64,000 bases of DNA, taken from the NCBI GenBank assembly GCA_902362455.1, contig CABIWJ010000011.1, positions 12,560-76,559 on the forward strand. Reading direction: 5' to 3'. The position numbers were made by a program, and so were the translations under genes. Every line of letters begins with the position of its first letter. Within the stretch, counting starts at the first letter, position 1. Below, piece after piece: positions 26,673-36,078 of the stretch. The notes under the pieces were generated by a model, which was not told the origin of the DNA, did no database searches, and saw only the letters and a program-made list of their open reading frames with translations. The stretch comes from Eubacteriaceae bacterium. Its GTDB lineage: Bacteria; Bacillota; Clostridia; Lachnospirales; Lachnospiraceae.

Positions 26673-28538
26673 TTAGTCCATATCAATATTTTTCTGGATT
26701 TTATTCAAAATTGTTTCTTTATCAAGTCCTATTTCACTCTTCAAAATCTCGATATTACCATGTTCTACATAGACATTTGGTATTGCAATATTTATCACCT
26801 TATATTTTAGGTTCATATCTCTTGTAATTCTTAAAACTCTTTCACCAAAACCACCATTTAATACATTTTCTTCCATGGTAACGATTAATCTGTGGTTTTC
26901 ATTCAGATTTTCTAATAGTTTTTCATCAACCGGCTTAACAAATCTTGCATTTACGAGTGATACACTATAACCTTTTTCTTTTAATGCCTCTCTTATTTCG
27001 ATTGCGACCTCAACCATTGAGCCTACTGCTAATAATGCAATATCTTTTTCTTTATATATTATTTCACTTTTACCATATTCTATAGGCGAATTAAATTCTT
27101 TAAGGCCATCATAGGCTGTTCCTCTAGGATAACGGATTGCCAATGGGTGATTAAAATTTCTTGAATATTCTATTACTGCTGCCAGCTCATATCTGTTCTT
27201 CGGAGCAAATATATTCATATTAGGTATATTAGATAAATATGATAAATCAAATATTCCCTGATGTGTCTCGCCGTCAGCACCTACTAGTCCTGCCCTGTCT
27301 ACCATAAATATAACTGGTAGGTCCTGAATACATACGTCATGTAATATCTGGTCGTATGCCCTTTGTAAAAATGATGAGTATATGGCAACATATGGCTTCA
27401 TTCCTGCTGCTGCAAGTCCTGCCGCATAAGTTACTGCATGTTCTTCTGCAATTCCAACATCAAAGAATCTCTCTGGATATGTCTGCATAAATTTCTTAAG
27501 ACCGGTTCCATCAGGCATTGCTGCTGTAATTGCTGCAACAGCCTCATCTTCTTTTGCAAGTTTAACAATTCCTTTTGCAAATACATCTGTATATGTCGGT
27601 TTCTCTTTCTTAGTAAGTGGTAAACCTGTCTGGATGTTAAATGGCTCTACTCCATGGAAACTTGATGGATGCTTTTCGGCAGGAATATAACCCTTACCTT
27701 TCTTAGTAATTACATGAATTAATACCGCATGGTCTAACTTCTTAGCTTCACTTATTATCTTCACTAATTGGTTAATATTATGTCCATCAACCGGTCCAAG
27801 ATATGTTATTCCCATATCTTCAAATAACATTCCGGGAATTACCAACTGTTTAATACTACTTTTTGTCTTCCTGATCTTAGTTACTAACTTGCCACCGATT
27901 GCAGGAATCTTATTAAGAACATCAACTACACCATTTTTAAGTTCATTATATGCTTCTCCGGCTCTTAGATTGCTTAAATATGTTGACATACCGCCTACAT
28001 TTTCCGAAATAGACATATTGTTATCATTAAGAATTATAATAAAATTACGCTTTAATCTGGCTGCATTATTAAGTCCCTCATATGCCATTCCACCCGATAA
28101 TGCACCATCGCCGATTACTGAAACTACTGTCCCTTTTTTTCTCATAATCTCATTTGCTGTAACTATTCCAAGTCCCGCTGAAATTGATGTGGAACTATGA
28201 CCTGTATCAAAACAGTCACATTCATTTTCTCTTCTCTTTGGAAAACCACTCATTCCACCATAACTTCTTAATTCATCAAAGCCTTCTTTTCTTCCGGTTA
28301 AAATTTTATGAGTATATGACTGATGGCCAACATCAAATATTATCTTATCTTCTGGCAAATCTAGTGCTAAATGCAATGCCATGGTTAGTTCAACCACACC
28401 TAAGTTAGATGCTAAATGTCCACCGTTCTTACTTATTACCTCTATTAGAAAATTACGAATTTCATCTGCTAATTCATCATATTCTTCTTTAGGTATATCC
28501 TTTATATCGTTAACTTTATTAATTTTATCCAGAACCAT
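26673..28538 (-). CDS. dxs: 1-deoxy-D-xylulose-5-phosphate synthase
   Basis: 621 residues. It condenses pyruvate and glyceraldehyde 3-phosphate to DXP for isoprenoids, thiamine and pyridoxal. TPP binding is seen in SVIGDGALSGGMAYEGLNNA and LNDNNMSI, the catalytic Glu in FFDVGIAEEHAVTYAAGLA, and the C-terminal domain begins near LLAVGSMVEVAIEI. DXP also feeds ThiG of the thi operon in this window. It sits 11 bp after ispA, so the two isoprenoid steps are co-transcribed. Confidence 0.97.
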   Translation of the reverse strand: MVLDKINKVNDIKDIPKEEYDELADEIRNFLIEVISKNGGHLASNLGVVELTMALHLALDLPEDKIIFDVGHQSYTHKILTGRKEGFDELRSYGGMSGFPKRRENECDCFDTGHSSTSISAGLGIVTANEIMRKKGTVVSVIGDGALSGGMAYEGLNNAARLKRNFIIILNDNNMSISENVGGMSTYLSNLRAGEAYNELKNGVVDVLNKIPAIGGKLVTKIRKTKSSIKQLVIPGMLFEDMGITYLGPVDGHNINQLVKIISEAKKLDHAVLIHVITKKGKGYIPAEKHPSSFHGVEPFNIQTGLPLTKKEKPTYTDVFAKGIVKLAKEDEAVAAITAAMPDGTGLKKFMQTYPERFFDVGIAEEHAVTYAAGLAAAGMKPYVAIYSSFLQRAYDQILHDVCIQDLPVIFMVDRAGLVGADGETHQGIFDLSYLSNIPNMNIFAPKNRYELAAVIEYSRNFNHPLAIRYPRGTAYDGLKEFNSPIEYGKSEIIYKEKDIALLAVGSMVEVAIEIREALKEKGYSVSLVNARFVKPVDEKLLENLNENHRLIVTMEENVLNGGFGERVLRITRDMNLKYKVINIAIPNVYVEHGNIEILKSEIGLDKETILNKIQKNIDMD

Positions 28539-28549
28539 ACTGTCACCTA

Positions 28550-29446
28550 TTACTTCTTTCTGTATATCAAACTTTCTATTAATTCAGTTAAGAATTCATT
28601 TTTGTTATCAAAACTGTCGATAATTCTAAGTGCTTCTTCTGATAATTCTTTAACTTTCTGCGATGCTCCATCAATTCCTAAGAGATTAACATATGTAGAT
28701 TTATGATTTTTCTCATCACTTAGAACATTCTTGCCAAGTACTTCACTCGTACTTGTTACATCTAAAATGTCGTCCTGGATCTGAAATGCTTTACCTATAT
28801 AACTTCCGGCTTTCTCAATTAACTTAATGTCATTTTCTCTGGCACCTGCTAAAGCTGCTCCCATCATCATCGAAGCTTCTATCAATGCACCTGTCTTTAA
28901 TTCATTAATATAATCGAGTGTATCTATATCTATCTGCCTATTTTCATTTTTAATATCTACAACTTGTCCACCGATCATCCCAAATACGCCTGCTTTTCTA
29001 CTTAGAATATCAAGTGCCATTAATGCATTCGCAGTATTTTCACTGTCTTTGACACCTTGAATACCTGTCTCAAAAGCATAATTAAGTAAAGCATCGCCTG
29101 CAAGGATTCCCATTCCCTCGCCAAATACTATATGAGTTGTCTTTTTACCTCTTCTATATTCGTCATTATCCATCGCTGGCAAATCATCATGTACTAAGGA
29201 ATATGTGTGAATCATTTCAATGGCACACATAAATTTATCAGCTTCTTTGTCATCACCGCCAAAAAGTCTTAAACATTCTAATAACAGCATAGGCCTTAAT
29301 CTCTTGCCGCCTGCTAATATACTGTAATTCATAGCATTAAAAATTTCTCTCTGAAGATACTTTTCATCATTTTCATCGCATAACTGTTTATTTATTATTT
29401 CTTCTATATATTCTACACGATTTAAAAGTTCTTTATTAAAATCCAT
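28550..29446 (-). CDS. ispA: Geranyl/farnesyl diphosphate synthase
   Basis: 298 residues, a short-chain trans-prenyl diphosphate synthase. The first Asp-rich motif is in HDDLPAMDNDEYRRGKKTTH and the second in AFQIQDDILDVTS, with GGKRLRP near the N-terminus. The type of first motif (DDxxxxD) is that of bacterial farnesyl diphosphate synthases. Its start overlaps the xseB stop by one base (TAATG), indicating translational coupling. Confidence 0.94.
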   Translation of the reverse strand: MDFNKELLNRVEYIEEIINKQLCDENDEKYLQREIFNAMNYSILAGGKRLRPMLLLECLRLFGGDDKEADKFMCAIEMIHTYSLVHDDLPAMDNDEYRRGKKTTHIVFGEGMGILAGDALLNYAFETGIQGVKDSENTANALMALDILSRKAGVFGMIGGQVVDIKNENRQIDIDTLDYINELKTGALIEASMMMGAALAGARENDIKLIEKAGSYIGKAFQIQDDILDVTSTSEVLGKNVLSDEKNHKSTYVNLLGIDGASQKVKELSEEALRIIDSFDNKNEFLTELIESLIYRKK

Positions 29447-29640
29447 TACTCGTTATTACCTCCGATAATCTCTAATTGTTTTTCAACCTTGTCGATTTTG
29501 TCGTTACAGGTTTTACATAACTTTATTCCCTGATTATATAATTTGAAAGATTCTTCTAATGAAATATCTTCTCTATCCATTTTTGCAATTATATCGCATA
29601 ATTCATCTAATGATTGTTCTAATGTCTTAGCTTGAGCCAC
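29446..29640 (-). CDS. xseB: Exonuclease VII small subunit
   Basis: 64 residues, all helical (TLEQSLDELCDIIAKMDRED; SLEESFKLYNQGIKLCKTCNDKIDKVEKQLEII), matching the family pattern and usual length. It binds XseA as several copies per complex. The start codon is GTG, six bases after GGAGG. It lies between xseA and ispA, the standard order. Confidence 0.94.
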   Translation of the reverse strand: MAQAKTLEQSLDELCDIIAKMDREDISLEESFKLYNQGIKLCKTCNDKIDKVEKQLEIIGGNNE

Positions 29641-29667
29641 GTCTGACCTCCATAATCATAATTTCAT

Positions 29668-30879
29668 TTAAAATTCCGAATCAAAAACTGTTTTATCTAT
29701 AACTTTTACCTTTGCATTACCATCTTTTAAGACGATTTTAAGTTCATCATCTGCATTTATTTGCTTAATACTCTTCACAGGTTTGTTCTTATCATCTGAT
29801 ATATAAGCATATCCACCTGATAATTTATTAAGTGGAGATAAACCATTTAATCTCTCTGTTAAAAGTTCTAATTGATGTCGTCTTTCAGATGTCTTTCTAT
29901 TAATACTGTCGTAAAGTCTTATCTCTAAATCTGCTAACCTCTGTCTTTTTGACTGGATATTGTTAGCCGGAGACATCTTATTTAATTTCCATAATAAATC
30001 ATTAACTGTATTTCTATAATTTCTGATTTTAATATCTATCCGGTATCTCATATTTTCTTCATATGATGAAATTTTCTCACATAATTTATTATATTCAAAA
30101 ACAACCAGTTCTGCTGCTGCTGACGGCGTCGGTGCTCTCATATCTGCCACATAATCAGCTATTGTATAATCTGTCTCATGTCCGACTGCTGAAATCACAG
30201 GTGTATTGCATTCAAAGATTGCCCTTGCAACCTTTTCTTCATTAAAAGCCCATAAGTCTTCGATTGAGCCACCACCTCTTCCGACAATAATAACGTCTAA
30301 GTTCTTACTATCTAAGCATCTGATTCCATTTACAATTGTATCTGCTGCACCATCACCCTGAACTTTTGCAGGATATAATACTAATTTTATATAAGGATTT
30401 CTCCTCTTAGAAATGTTGATTATATCCTGGATTGCAGCACCTGTACTGGCTGTAACAATTCCAACATTCATGGAGTATTTAGGAATTTCTTTCTTATATT
30501 CATCAGAAAACATTCCCATTTCTTCTAATTCATTCTTAAGTTCAATGAATCTCTTATATAAATCTCCGGTACCCTCTTTTTCTATCTTATCAGCATATAA
30601 CTGGTATTTTCCATCGCGTTCATATACATTTATATTACCCGATACAATTACTTTATTGCCCTCTTCCATTTTAAAATCAAGTCCTCTTTTCTTCCCGGCA
30701 AACATAACACAGGAAAGAAGTCCGTTTCTATCCTTGATTGAAAAATATATGTGACCTGATGAATGATATTTACAATTCGACACTTCACCTCTTACTGATA
30801 TATTATTCAGCAAGAAATCCTGATTAAACATATTTTTGATATACTGATTAGCTTGTGAAACTGTATATACACTATTCAT
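29668..30879 (-). CDS. xseA: Exonuclease VII large subunit
   Basis: 403 residues. An N-terminal OB fold (ISVRGEVSNCKYHSSGHIYFSIKD) is followed by the catalytic domain with GIVTASTGAAIQDI, DVIIVGRGGGSIEDLWAFNEE and TPVISAVGHETDYTIADYVADMRAPTPSAAAEL, then a long coiled coil. It degrades single-stranded DNA. Its start overlaps the nusB stop (TAATG). Confidence 0.96.
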   Translation of the reverse strand: MNSVYTVSQANQYIKNMFNQDFLLNNISVRGEVSNCKYHSSGHIYFSIKDRNGLLSCVMFAGKKRGLDFKMEEGNKVIVSGNINVYERDGKYQLYADKIEKEGTGDLYKRFIELKNELEEMGMFSDEYKKEIPKYSMNVGIVTASTGAAIQDIINISKRRNPYIKLVLYPAKVQGDGAADTIVNGIRCLDSKNLDVIIVGRGGGSIEDLWAFNEEKVARAIFECNTPVISAVGHETDYTIADYVADMRAPTPSAAAELVVFEYNKLCEKISSYEENMRYRIDIKIRNYRNTVNDLLWKLNKMSPANNIQSKRQRLADLEIRLYDSINRKTSERRHQLELLTERLNGLSPLNKLSGGYAYISDDKNKPVKSIKQINADDELKIVLKDGNAKVKVIDKTVFDSEF

Positions 30880-31277
30880 TATAATAATTTAGCTAATACA
30901 CCATTAACAAATGATGAAGATTCGTCTCCGCCATATATTTTAGCTAATTCTACTGCTTCATTAATAGCAACTGCCATTGGTATATCATCATCATATTTAA
31001 TTTCATAATACGCAAGTCTTAATATTGTTAAATCAACATAATTAATTCTGTCTGTTTTCCATTTTTCTGCCTTAGAATCAATTACTGCATCAATCTCAGG
31101 AATCTTAGCAATTACATCTTCCACTCTTCGCTGTACATATTCCATATCGAATACGTCTATCTCCATTTCAGGGTCTTCAAAAAACAATTTCTCCTGTTCT
31201 GTCATCTCATCTTCATTATAGAAGAATGAACGGTATAAAAGTTTAAATGCATAAGTTCTTAATTCTCTTCTTGTCAT
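30879..31277 (-). CDS. nusB: Transcription antitermination factor NusB
   Basis: 132 residues, all-helical RNA-binding protein that works with NusE/S10 in rRNA antitermination. Family features are [22 protein letters not shown] at the start and the C-terminal [45 protein letters not shown]. It lies after the asp23-like gene, from which it is separated by a terminator, and is coupled to xseA. Confidence 0.95.
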   Translation of the reverse strand: MTRRELRTYAFKLLYRSFFYNEDEMTEQEKLFFEDPEMEIDVFDMEYVQRRVEDVIAKIPEIDAVIDSKAEKWKTDRINYVDLTILRLAYYEIKYDDDIPMAVAINEAVELAKIYGGDESSSFVNGVLAKLL

Positions 31278-31327
31278 AAGGTTATTTACTCCTAAATTTA
31301 CTTGATAAATAATAGTATATACACTAT

Positions 31328-31352
31328 AAAAAGGGTGCCACTTCTGACACCC
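31328..31352 (-). terminator. Terminator between asp23-like gene and nusB
   Basis: On the minus strand GGGTGTCA-GAAG-TGGCACCC (one G-T pair) is followed by TTTTTATAG. It begins 7 bases after the asp23 stop, so nusB and later genes probably have additional promoters or depend on readthrough. Confidence 0.8.
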
Positions 31353-31358
31353 ATCATC

Positions 31359-31739
31359 TTAGTTATTCTGTTCTACAATTATATTAGCAATTCTTATATT
31401 TACTAAATTAACAGTAAGACCTGTCATATTCTCAATAGCTGATTTTACTTTTTCCTGTACCTTTACTGAAACTTCTTTAATTCTGTATCCAAACTTAACA
31501 TTTAATGCTAAATCAACTGTGACTTCATCATTTTCTAAAACAGCCTTAACACCTTTTGCTAAATTCTTCATACCAAGTTTAGCTACAAGTTCATTTGTAA
31601 TATTACCATACATCGATGCAACTCCTTCAACCTCTGTTGCTGCAAGACCTGCTATGATAGCTACTACATCATCTGCTATCTGTACTTCACCAATCTTACC
31701 ATCATCATGTATTGTATGTGTCATTCTATTGTCTTCCAT
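31359..31739 (-). CDS. Asp23/Gls24 family envelope stress protein
   Basis: 126 residues. The Asp23 (DUF322) pattern is clear: GEVQIADDVVAIIAGLAATEVEGVASMYGN ... LNVKFGYRIKEVSVKVQEKVKSAIENMTGLTVNLVNIRIANI. In Bacillus the gene at this place is yqhY, linked to the control of acetyl-CoA carboxylase. GGAGG lies well before the ATG. It sits between the spoIIIA operon and nusB. Confidence 0.93.
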   Translation of the reverse strand: MEDNRMTHTIHDDGKIGEVQIADDVVAIIAGLAATEVEGVASMYGNITNELVAKLGMKNLAKGVKAVLENDEVTVDLALNVKFGYRIKEVSVKVQEKVKSAIENMTGLTVNLVNIRIANIIVEQNN

Positions 31740-31826
31740 AATTCTTTGCCTCCAATCATATGTCCAGTATCACATTTATTTTATCCATACTATATCTTAT
31801 TATAACAAAAACAACAGTAATTGCAA

Positions 31827-32564
31827 CTAATTTTCGTCTGATATCGGTGTAATTACGATATTAGCTGCTGATACATTGGTTTTTCGCTTAACTACATCTT
31901 CGATCTTTGCTCTTTCCGTATCCGACACTGCTGTCATATTTACCACCACATCTACATTTTCATCTCCGATACTTACTACTGCACCATTAAAACCTTTGGC
32001 TTCTAGAAGTGTTTCAATCTCATTTTCTAATTCGGCTACTTCAGTAATATGTATCATCTGGTCTGTAATCTCTGCTTTCTGTGCTTCTGACAGATTACCA
32101 CTGTTAATCATATTAAGAAGAGTTTCTTTATTCTGTGCCCTTAACTGTTCTCTGTTAAGCTTTGCATTAGCTGAAAATGTCCCTGCACTTGTAAATATTG
32201 CATCGCCCGGTTCACTTTCGTTATTATTCTCATTCACACCTTCAGCCTGCATATCACCGCTTTCGTTTGACACATCACCATTTGCATTAGCAGTGTCACC
32301 ATCTATATTCTCATCATTACTCGGTATATCATCTGTGCCACTTAACAATGAATCTGATTCAAATTCCTTTGATGCATCTGCTGACACTTCATTAAGTGTG
32401 CCTCCCATATTACTTGTTGTACTGTCATCAATACTTTCTTTTTCTACCTTATTAGCTGTCTGCTTAGCTACATTCCTTTCTGTATAATTCAGATATCCTG
32501 CAACTGCAATTAATATGGCAAGTGATGTAATTATAATCTGATTCCTTCTTACTACACTTTTCAA
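31827..32564 (-). CDS. spoIIIAH: Stage III sporulation protein AH
   Basis: 245 residues. One membrane segment near the N-terminus (IIITSLAILIAVAGYLNY) is followed by a long acidic Ser/Asp/Asn linker (about 30-125) and a C-terminal YscJ/FliF-like ring domain (ETLLNMINSGNLSEAQKAEI; EAKGFNGAVVSIGDENVDVVV). The mother-cell protein docks with forespore SpoIIQ to form the feeding-tube channel. The start codon is TTG behind GGAGG. It is last of the eight-gene spoIIIA operon. Confidence 0.93.
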   Translation of the reverse strand: MKSVVRRNQIIITSLAILIAVAGYLNYTERNVAKQTANKVEKESIDDSTTSNMGGTLNEVSADASKEFESDSLLSGTDDIPSNDENIDGDTANANGDVSNESGDMQAEGVNENNNESEPGDAIFTSAGTFSANAKLNREQLRAQNKETLLNMINSGNLSEAQKAEITDQMIHITEVAELENEIETLLEAKGFNGAVVSIGDENVDVVVNMTAVSDTERAKIEDVVKRKTNVSAANIVITPISDEN

Positions 32565-32591
32565 CTCCTGCTTACCTCCTGTTTATATTTA

Positions 32592-33191
32592 CTATCTCAT
32601 TCCTATTACTGATATTTTATGTGATGAAATACCAAATAATGCCTGTGCAATCTCAGATATTTTCAAAACATTATCAGCATTATTGCCACCCTCTGCGATA
32701 ACTGCTATTCCCTCTATTTCCGGTGCTTTTTCCTTAGTTACATATGGTATTTTATTACCATCACTCCCCTCTTCATATACAACAACTCTATCCTCCTTGT
32801 AACTATTCTTAGCATTTACAATACCCGATGAGTCTGTGCTATTTTCATCATTTTTCTCATAAGACACTTCTGTAAGTATAATCTTCTCCTCTGTTGCCTT
32901 AAGTGTAATCATAACATTTACTTTTCCTATTCCATTTATTCTAGAAATAAGATTCTCTAATCTTTTTTCTAGCCTTTCGCAGTAATCATCTCCTGATATT
33001 TCTATATTTTGCGAGCCTGCTCTCTTCATGATTTCAGTCTGTTTTGAACTCTTAATCTTCTTATCAGGTGATGGAAACATTACTAATACAACACCACATA
33101 TTGCTATTATAAGTAACTTTTCCATTCCAATATTCTTAATAATGTTATTAATATTAATCAACTTAATTAACGGCTTTTTTTTCTCCTCCAA
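32592..33191 (-). CDS. spoIIIAG: Stage III sporulation protein AG
   Basis: About 199 residues with one membrane segment (KLLIIAICGVVLVMF) and an extracytoplasmic domain containing the family segments YCERLEKRLENLISRINGIGKVNVMITLKATEE and EIEGIAVIAEGGNNADNVLKISEIAQALFGISSHKISVIGM. It forms a large ring in the SpoIIIA-SpoIIQ channel. The start was set at a TTG eight bases after GGGGGG; an in-frame TTG eight codons earlier lacks a ribosome site. Confidence 0.92.
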   Translation of the reverse strand: MEEKKKPLIKLININNIIKNIGMEKLLIIAICGVVLVMFPSPDKKIKSSKQTEIMKRAGSQNIEISGDDYCERLEKRLENLISRINGIGKVNVMITLKATEEKIILTEVSYEKNDENSTDSSGIVNAKNSYKEDRVVVYEEGSDGNKIPYVTKEKAPEIEGIAVIAEGGNNADNVLKISEIAQALFGISSHKISVIGMR

Positions 33192-33247
33192 TTTATTTTC
33201 CCCCCATCTGTACAACTTTAAATTCTAATATTCTATAATATTAATTT

Positions 33248-33760
33248 TTAGTACTTAATTTCAATAACCTCTTTATCTATGTTATATTTTTCTAAAATAA
33301 TGTCATCTATGTAAATTGTTGTAGCTTCCCTAAGGTTCTTGTCATAATTCATATCTTCAAATTCAATAAGAAGTTTCTTGACGCCCAGCCTGTTATCATC
33401 ATCTACTATAAGACTAATATCAACGTCACTTACCTTGAATCCTTTTTTCGTTAAAAATGTCACAATATCTTCACTTACTTCTCTTTCATAATCTGAAATT
33501 GTAATATCAGCAATCTTCTTATTAAGATTTCTGAGTGATTTATCTAATTCTACAACCTGATTTTTCTCATATTCTTTAATAAATGCATTATAAAGTTCAT
33601 TACCGTCATTGTATCTGAATATGGGTTTCATAACAATTATAATAATTATTATTCCCGATATCAGTTTTAGATACCTTTTATAGTTGTCTCCTGGTATAAT
33701 ACAGGAAACAATATTAATAAATATAGTAAATACAGCTATTTCCCTTATTACATCCTTAAT
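33248..33760 (-). CDS. spoIIIAF: Stage III sporulation protein AF, predicted ATT start
   Basis: 170 residues if translation starts at ATT (33758-33760), seven bases after a perfect AAGGAGG and 13 bases after the spoIIIAE stop. From there the frame encodes two hydrophobic segments, EIAVFTIFINIVSCIIP and LKLISGIIIIIIVMKPI. These are the usual N-terminal membrane anchors of SpoIIIAF. The first ATG (33631) would lose both and has no ribosome site. The soluble C-terminal part shows ISDYEREVSEDIVTFLTKKGFKVSDVDI. It is needed for sigma-G activity in the engulfed forespore. Confidence 0.85.
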   Translation of the reverse strand: MKDVIREIAVFTIFINIVSCIIPGDNYKRYLKLISGIIIIIIVMKPIFRYNDGNELYNAFIKEYEKNQVVELDKSLRNLNKKIADITISDYEREVSEDIVTFLTKKGFKVSDVDISLIVDDDNRLGVKKLLIEFEDMNYDKNLREATTIYIDDIILEKYNIDKEVIEIKY

Positions 33761-33772
33761 AAAAACACCTCC

Positions 33773-34900
33773 TTAATTTCCCATACAGACGATTGCAATA
33801 GTTATAACAAACATAAGACTGACCGAAAATACAATTCTTAGCATAAGTATTGCTCCCTCTGAAATTCCCTCCATACACTTTATAATTCTGTCATCTGATA
33901 CCGGCTGTAGAAATGCATTTGTGAACTGATATGAGAATACGAAAATCACAATTTTAACAATCGGTATAAGGACAATCATCATAAGGACAATTAATCCGGC
34001 ACCACCTATAGCACTTTTTAATATATTTCCCGTACCATATATCAGACTTGCAATATTTCCTGCCGAATTGCCCATCCCCGATACAATTCCAAGAACATTT
34101 GTAACCGTTGTATTTCTAATGCCATCACTAACCGGAGAAAACATCTGCCTTATAACATTGATAGCCATAACAACACTTAACATTGCCTTTACCGAAAATG
34201 AAGTTATATTTTTAATCAAAGTACACGCCTTCGATAGGTAATCTTCTGAATGTAGATTACTGACTATACTTAGAACTACATATATATCAATTATTGGCAG
34301 CAATAACTTAAGGCAGCATATATCAATTATCGTAATTACTACTAATGCCATCTGATAATATGAAGCAGCATAGACCTGTCCGTCACTAACACCCACACTT
34401 ACCATATATACCGGAATCAATGCTTTCATAAATTCTGTCATTCTCTTAATTGTCATATATGCAAGTGCTGACAATGCAGTAAATGACGTGATTACCAGCG
34501 AAATAATAACCATATAACAGACTATGAAACCTGTGTCCGATACCTGGCTATTCTTCAAAACTTTCATGAAATTCGTAAGAATTGCCGCTAAAATTGATAT
34601 ATACAAAATCTTCTTTAACACTCTGAAATTATTTATTATCTCATCAAACAGAACATCTTTAACATACGTCCATATCTCTTTTAGTCCTCCATTCGCATCA
34701 CCCAGCATAAAATCATTTGCAATCTCCTTAAAATTAATGTCTTCCAAATCCTCATCATTGTTAATAAACTCCTCAATATCATCAAAGTCAAATTCATTCA
34801 TAACATCCATACTCCCGGCAAAAACTTTTTGATTATCAATAATCAAAATGAAAGTTGTCAGCAGAATAAATGCAAATGTTCTTCTTATCAATTCTTTCAC
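33773..34900 (-). CDS. spoIIIAE: Stage III sporulation protein AE
   Basis: 375 residues. A signal-like N-terminus (RRTFAFILLTTFILIIDNQKVFAG) precedes seven or eight membrane segments, e.g. ILYISILAAILTNFM, GFIVCYMVIISLVITSFTAL, AGLIVLMMIVLIPIVKIVIFVF. Family segments around SVGVSDGQVYAASYYQM and VLGIVSGMGNSAG are clear. It is a polytopic part of the SpoIIIA channel. The start codon is GTG overlapping the spoIIIAD stop. Confidence 0.95.
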   Translation of the reverse strand: MKELIRRTFAFILLTTFILIIDNQKVFAGSMDVMNEFDFDDIEEFINNDEDLEDINFKEIANDFMLGDANGGLKEIWTYVKDVLFDEIINNFRVLKKILYISILAAILTNFMKVLKNSQVSDTGFIVCYMVIISLVITSFTALSALAYMTIKRMTEFMKALIPVYMVSVGVSDGQVYAASYYQMALVVITIIDICCLKLLLPIIDIYVVLSIVSNLHSEDYLSKACTLIKNITSFSVKAMLSVVMAINVIRQMFSPVSDGIRNTTVTNVLGIVSGMGNSAGNIASLIYGTGNILKSAIGGAGLIVLMMIVLIPIVKIVIFVFSYQFTNAFLQPVSDDRIIKCMEGISEGAILMLRIVFSVSLMFVITIAIVCMGN

Positions 34901-35280
34901 ACCAATCCTCCAATCAAATCTATAAGATTAAGAAAGACTGGCAGGCTTACCACCAAAATCGATAATTTACCAAAAATCTGTATCTGGTTTGCAACCGTGC
35001 CAAAACCTGAATCTTTACATATATCCGAAGAAAATTCACATATGAATGCTATTCCTGCAATCTTTAATAAGACCTCAGTATATTGTGCTGATATTTCAAG
35101 CCTGTCTCTTATTATGTCAATCGACTTAAATATCTGTCCTAATTTTGAAATGCCAAAAGAAAATACTAATATAGAAGCAATCAGCATTATGAAAACCGCA
35201 TATTCTTTTTTGACTTCTTTAAACTGAAGTGCGATCAACATACCAGTTATACCTACCATTGCTACCTGAATTGTACTCAT
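34897..35280 (-). CDS. spoIIIAD: Stage III sporulation protein AD
   Basis: 127 residues, a small polytopic membrane protein (VAMVGITGMLIALQFKEVKKEYAVFIMLIASILVFSFGISKLG; GTVANQIQIFGKLSILVVSLPVFLNLIDLIGGLV). Length and hydrophobic pattern match the family. It lies between AC and AE, with a 4-base overlap into AE. Confidence 0.94.
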   Translation of the reverse strand: MSTIQVAMVGITGMLIALQFKEVKKEYAVFIMLIASILVFSFGISKLGQIFKSIDIIRDRLEISAQYTEVLLKIAGIAFICEFSSDICKDSGFGTVANQIQIFGKLSILVVSLPVFLNLIDLIGGLV

Positions 35281-35323
35281 TTATCACTCCACCTTTATTC
35301 TATCTTTATTTTATAACGGACTC

Positions 35324-35518
35324 CTATAAAGAAAATAATGATTTAATAGTTTCAAACAACTCGTATATATATGGCACAATCCAATATAGAACTAATATAA
35401 GTCCCGCAAGACTTGTTAAAAATGCGTGTTCCTCTCTTCCACTATGCTTTAATATCTGACTTATAACTGAAACTAATATACCAACTGCCGCTATCTTAAA
35501 TATAATATTTACATCCAT
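35324..35518 (-). CDS. spoIIIAC: Stage III sporulation protein AC
   Basis: 64 residues with two membrane segments (IIFKIAAVGILVSVISQIL; HAFLTSLAGLILVLYWIVPYI). The start at 35518 follows GAGGAG by seven bases; an ATG four codons upstream lies in that ribosome site. Length equals the usual 65-66 residues. Confidence 0.93.
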   Translation of the reverse strand: MDVNIIFKIAAVGILVSVISQILKHSGREEHAFLTSLAGLILVLYWIVPYIYELFETIKSLFSL

Positions 35519-35535
35519 ATTACTCCTCATTTCAT

Positions 35536-36054
35536 TTACACTATGATTAAGACAACTAAAATACCACCCATAATTCCAAGTGTTCTATATAATTTACAAT
35601 TATCTCTACATCTTTTATTATTATCTTCTATGTCGGTATCTAACTGTTCTATCATAAGATTAAAATATGATATCTGCATTTCCTTATCCAGAAATCCAAG
35701 TGTATTGCCCAAATCCTTTAATTTTTCTATATGTTTCTTACTAAGCATGAGTTTACTAAGTTCTTTATCTACTCCCTCATTCCATATATCGGCAACCGTT
35801 TTACCCTGATATTTATCTAGATTATCAGCTACATAGAGCAGGAATTTTTCAAACACCTTGTCAGATTTTTTTAAAATATTTCTAAGTGCCTGTGGCATAA
35901 CTGTATTATTGTATCTTATTTCTCCACGTAGAATAATGAGTAACTCTTTTAATTTTTTAAGCTGGACATTCTGAAGTATCAGATTCTCACTTGCTTTAAA
36001 ACCAATTCCTGTTCCGGATATAATCACTAAAACCGCTCCAATAAATTTAAACAT
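35536..36054 (-). CDS. spoIIIAB: Stage III sporulation protein AB
   Basis: 172 residues. N-terminal membrane segment FKFIGAVLVIISGTGIGFKA, a helical middle part (LKKLKELLIILRGEIRYNNTVMPQAL; GNTLGFLDKEMQISYFNLM) and a C-terminal membrane segment (TLGIMGGILVVLIIV). It resembles GspF-like platform proteins. The start at 36054 is chosen because GGAGG lies seven bases upstream, while the two earlier ATG codons overlap that site. Confidence 0.93.
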   Translation of the reverse strand: MFKFIGAVLVIISGTGIGFKASENLILQNVQLKKLKELLIILRGEIRYNNTVMPQALRNILKKSDKVFEKFLLYVADNLDKYQGKTVADIWNEGVDKELSKLMLSKKHIEKLKDLGNTLGFLDKEMQISYFNLMIEQLDTDIEDNNKRCRDNCKLYRTLGIMGGILVVLIIV

Positions 36055-36078
36055 TTCCATTCCTCCATCTCTCAATTT

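Noticed and set aside
31876..32487. 203-codon open frame on the plus strand
   Set aside because: Antisense to spoIIIAH, Ser/Leu-rich composition as expected for the opposite strand of an acidic linker, no ribosome site.
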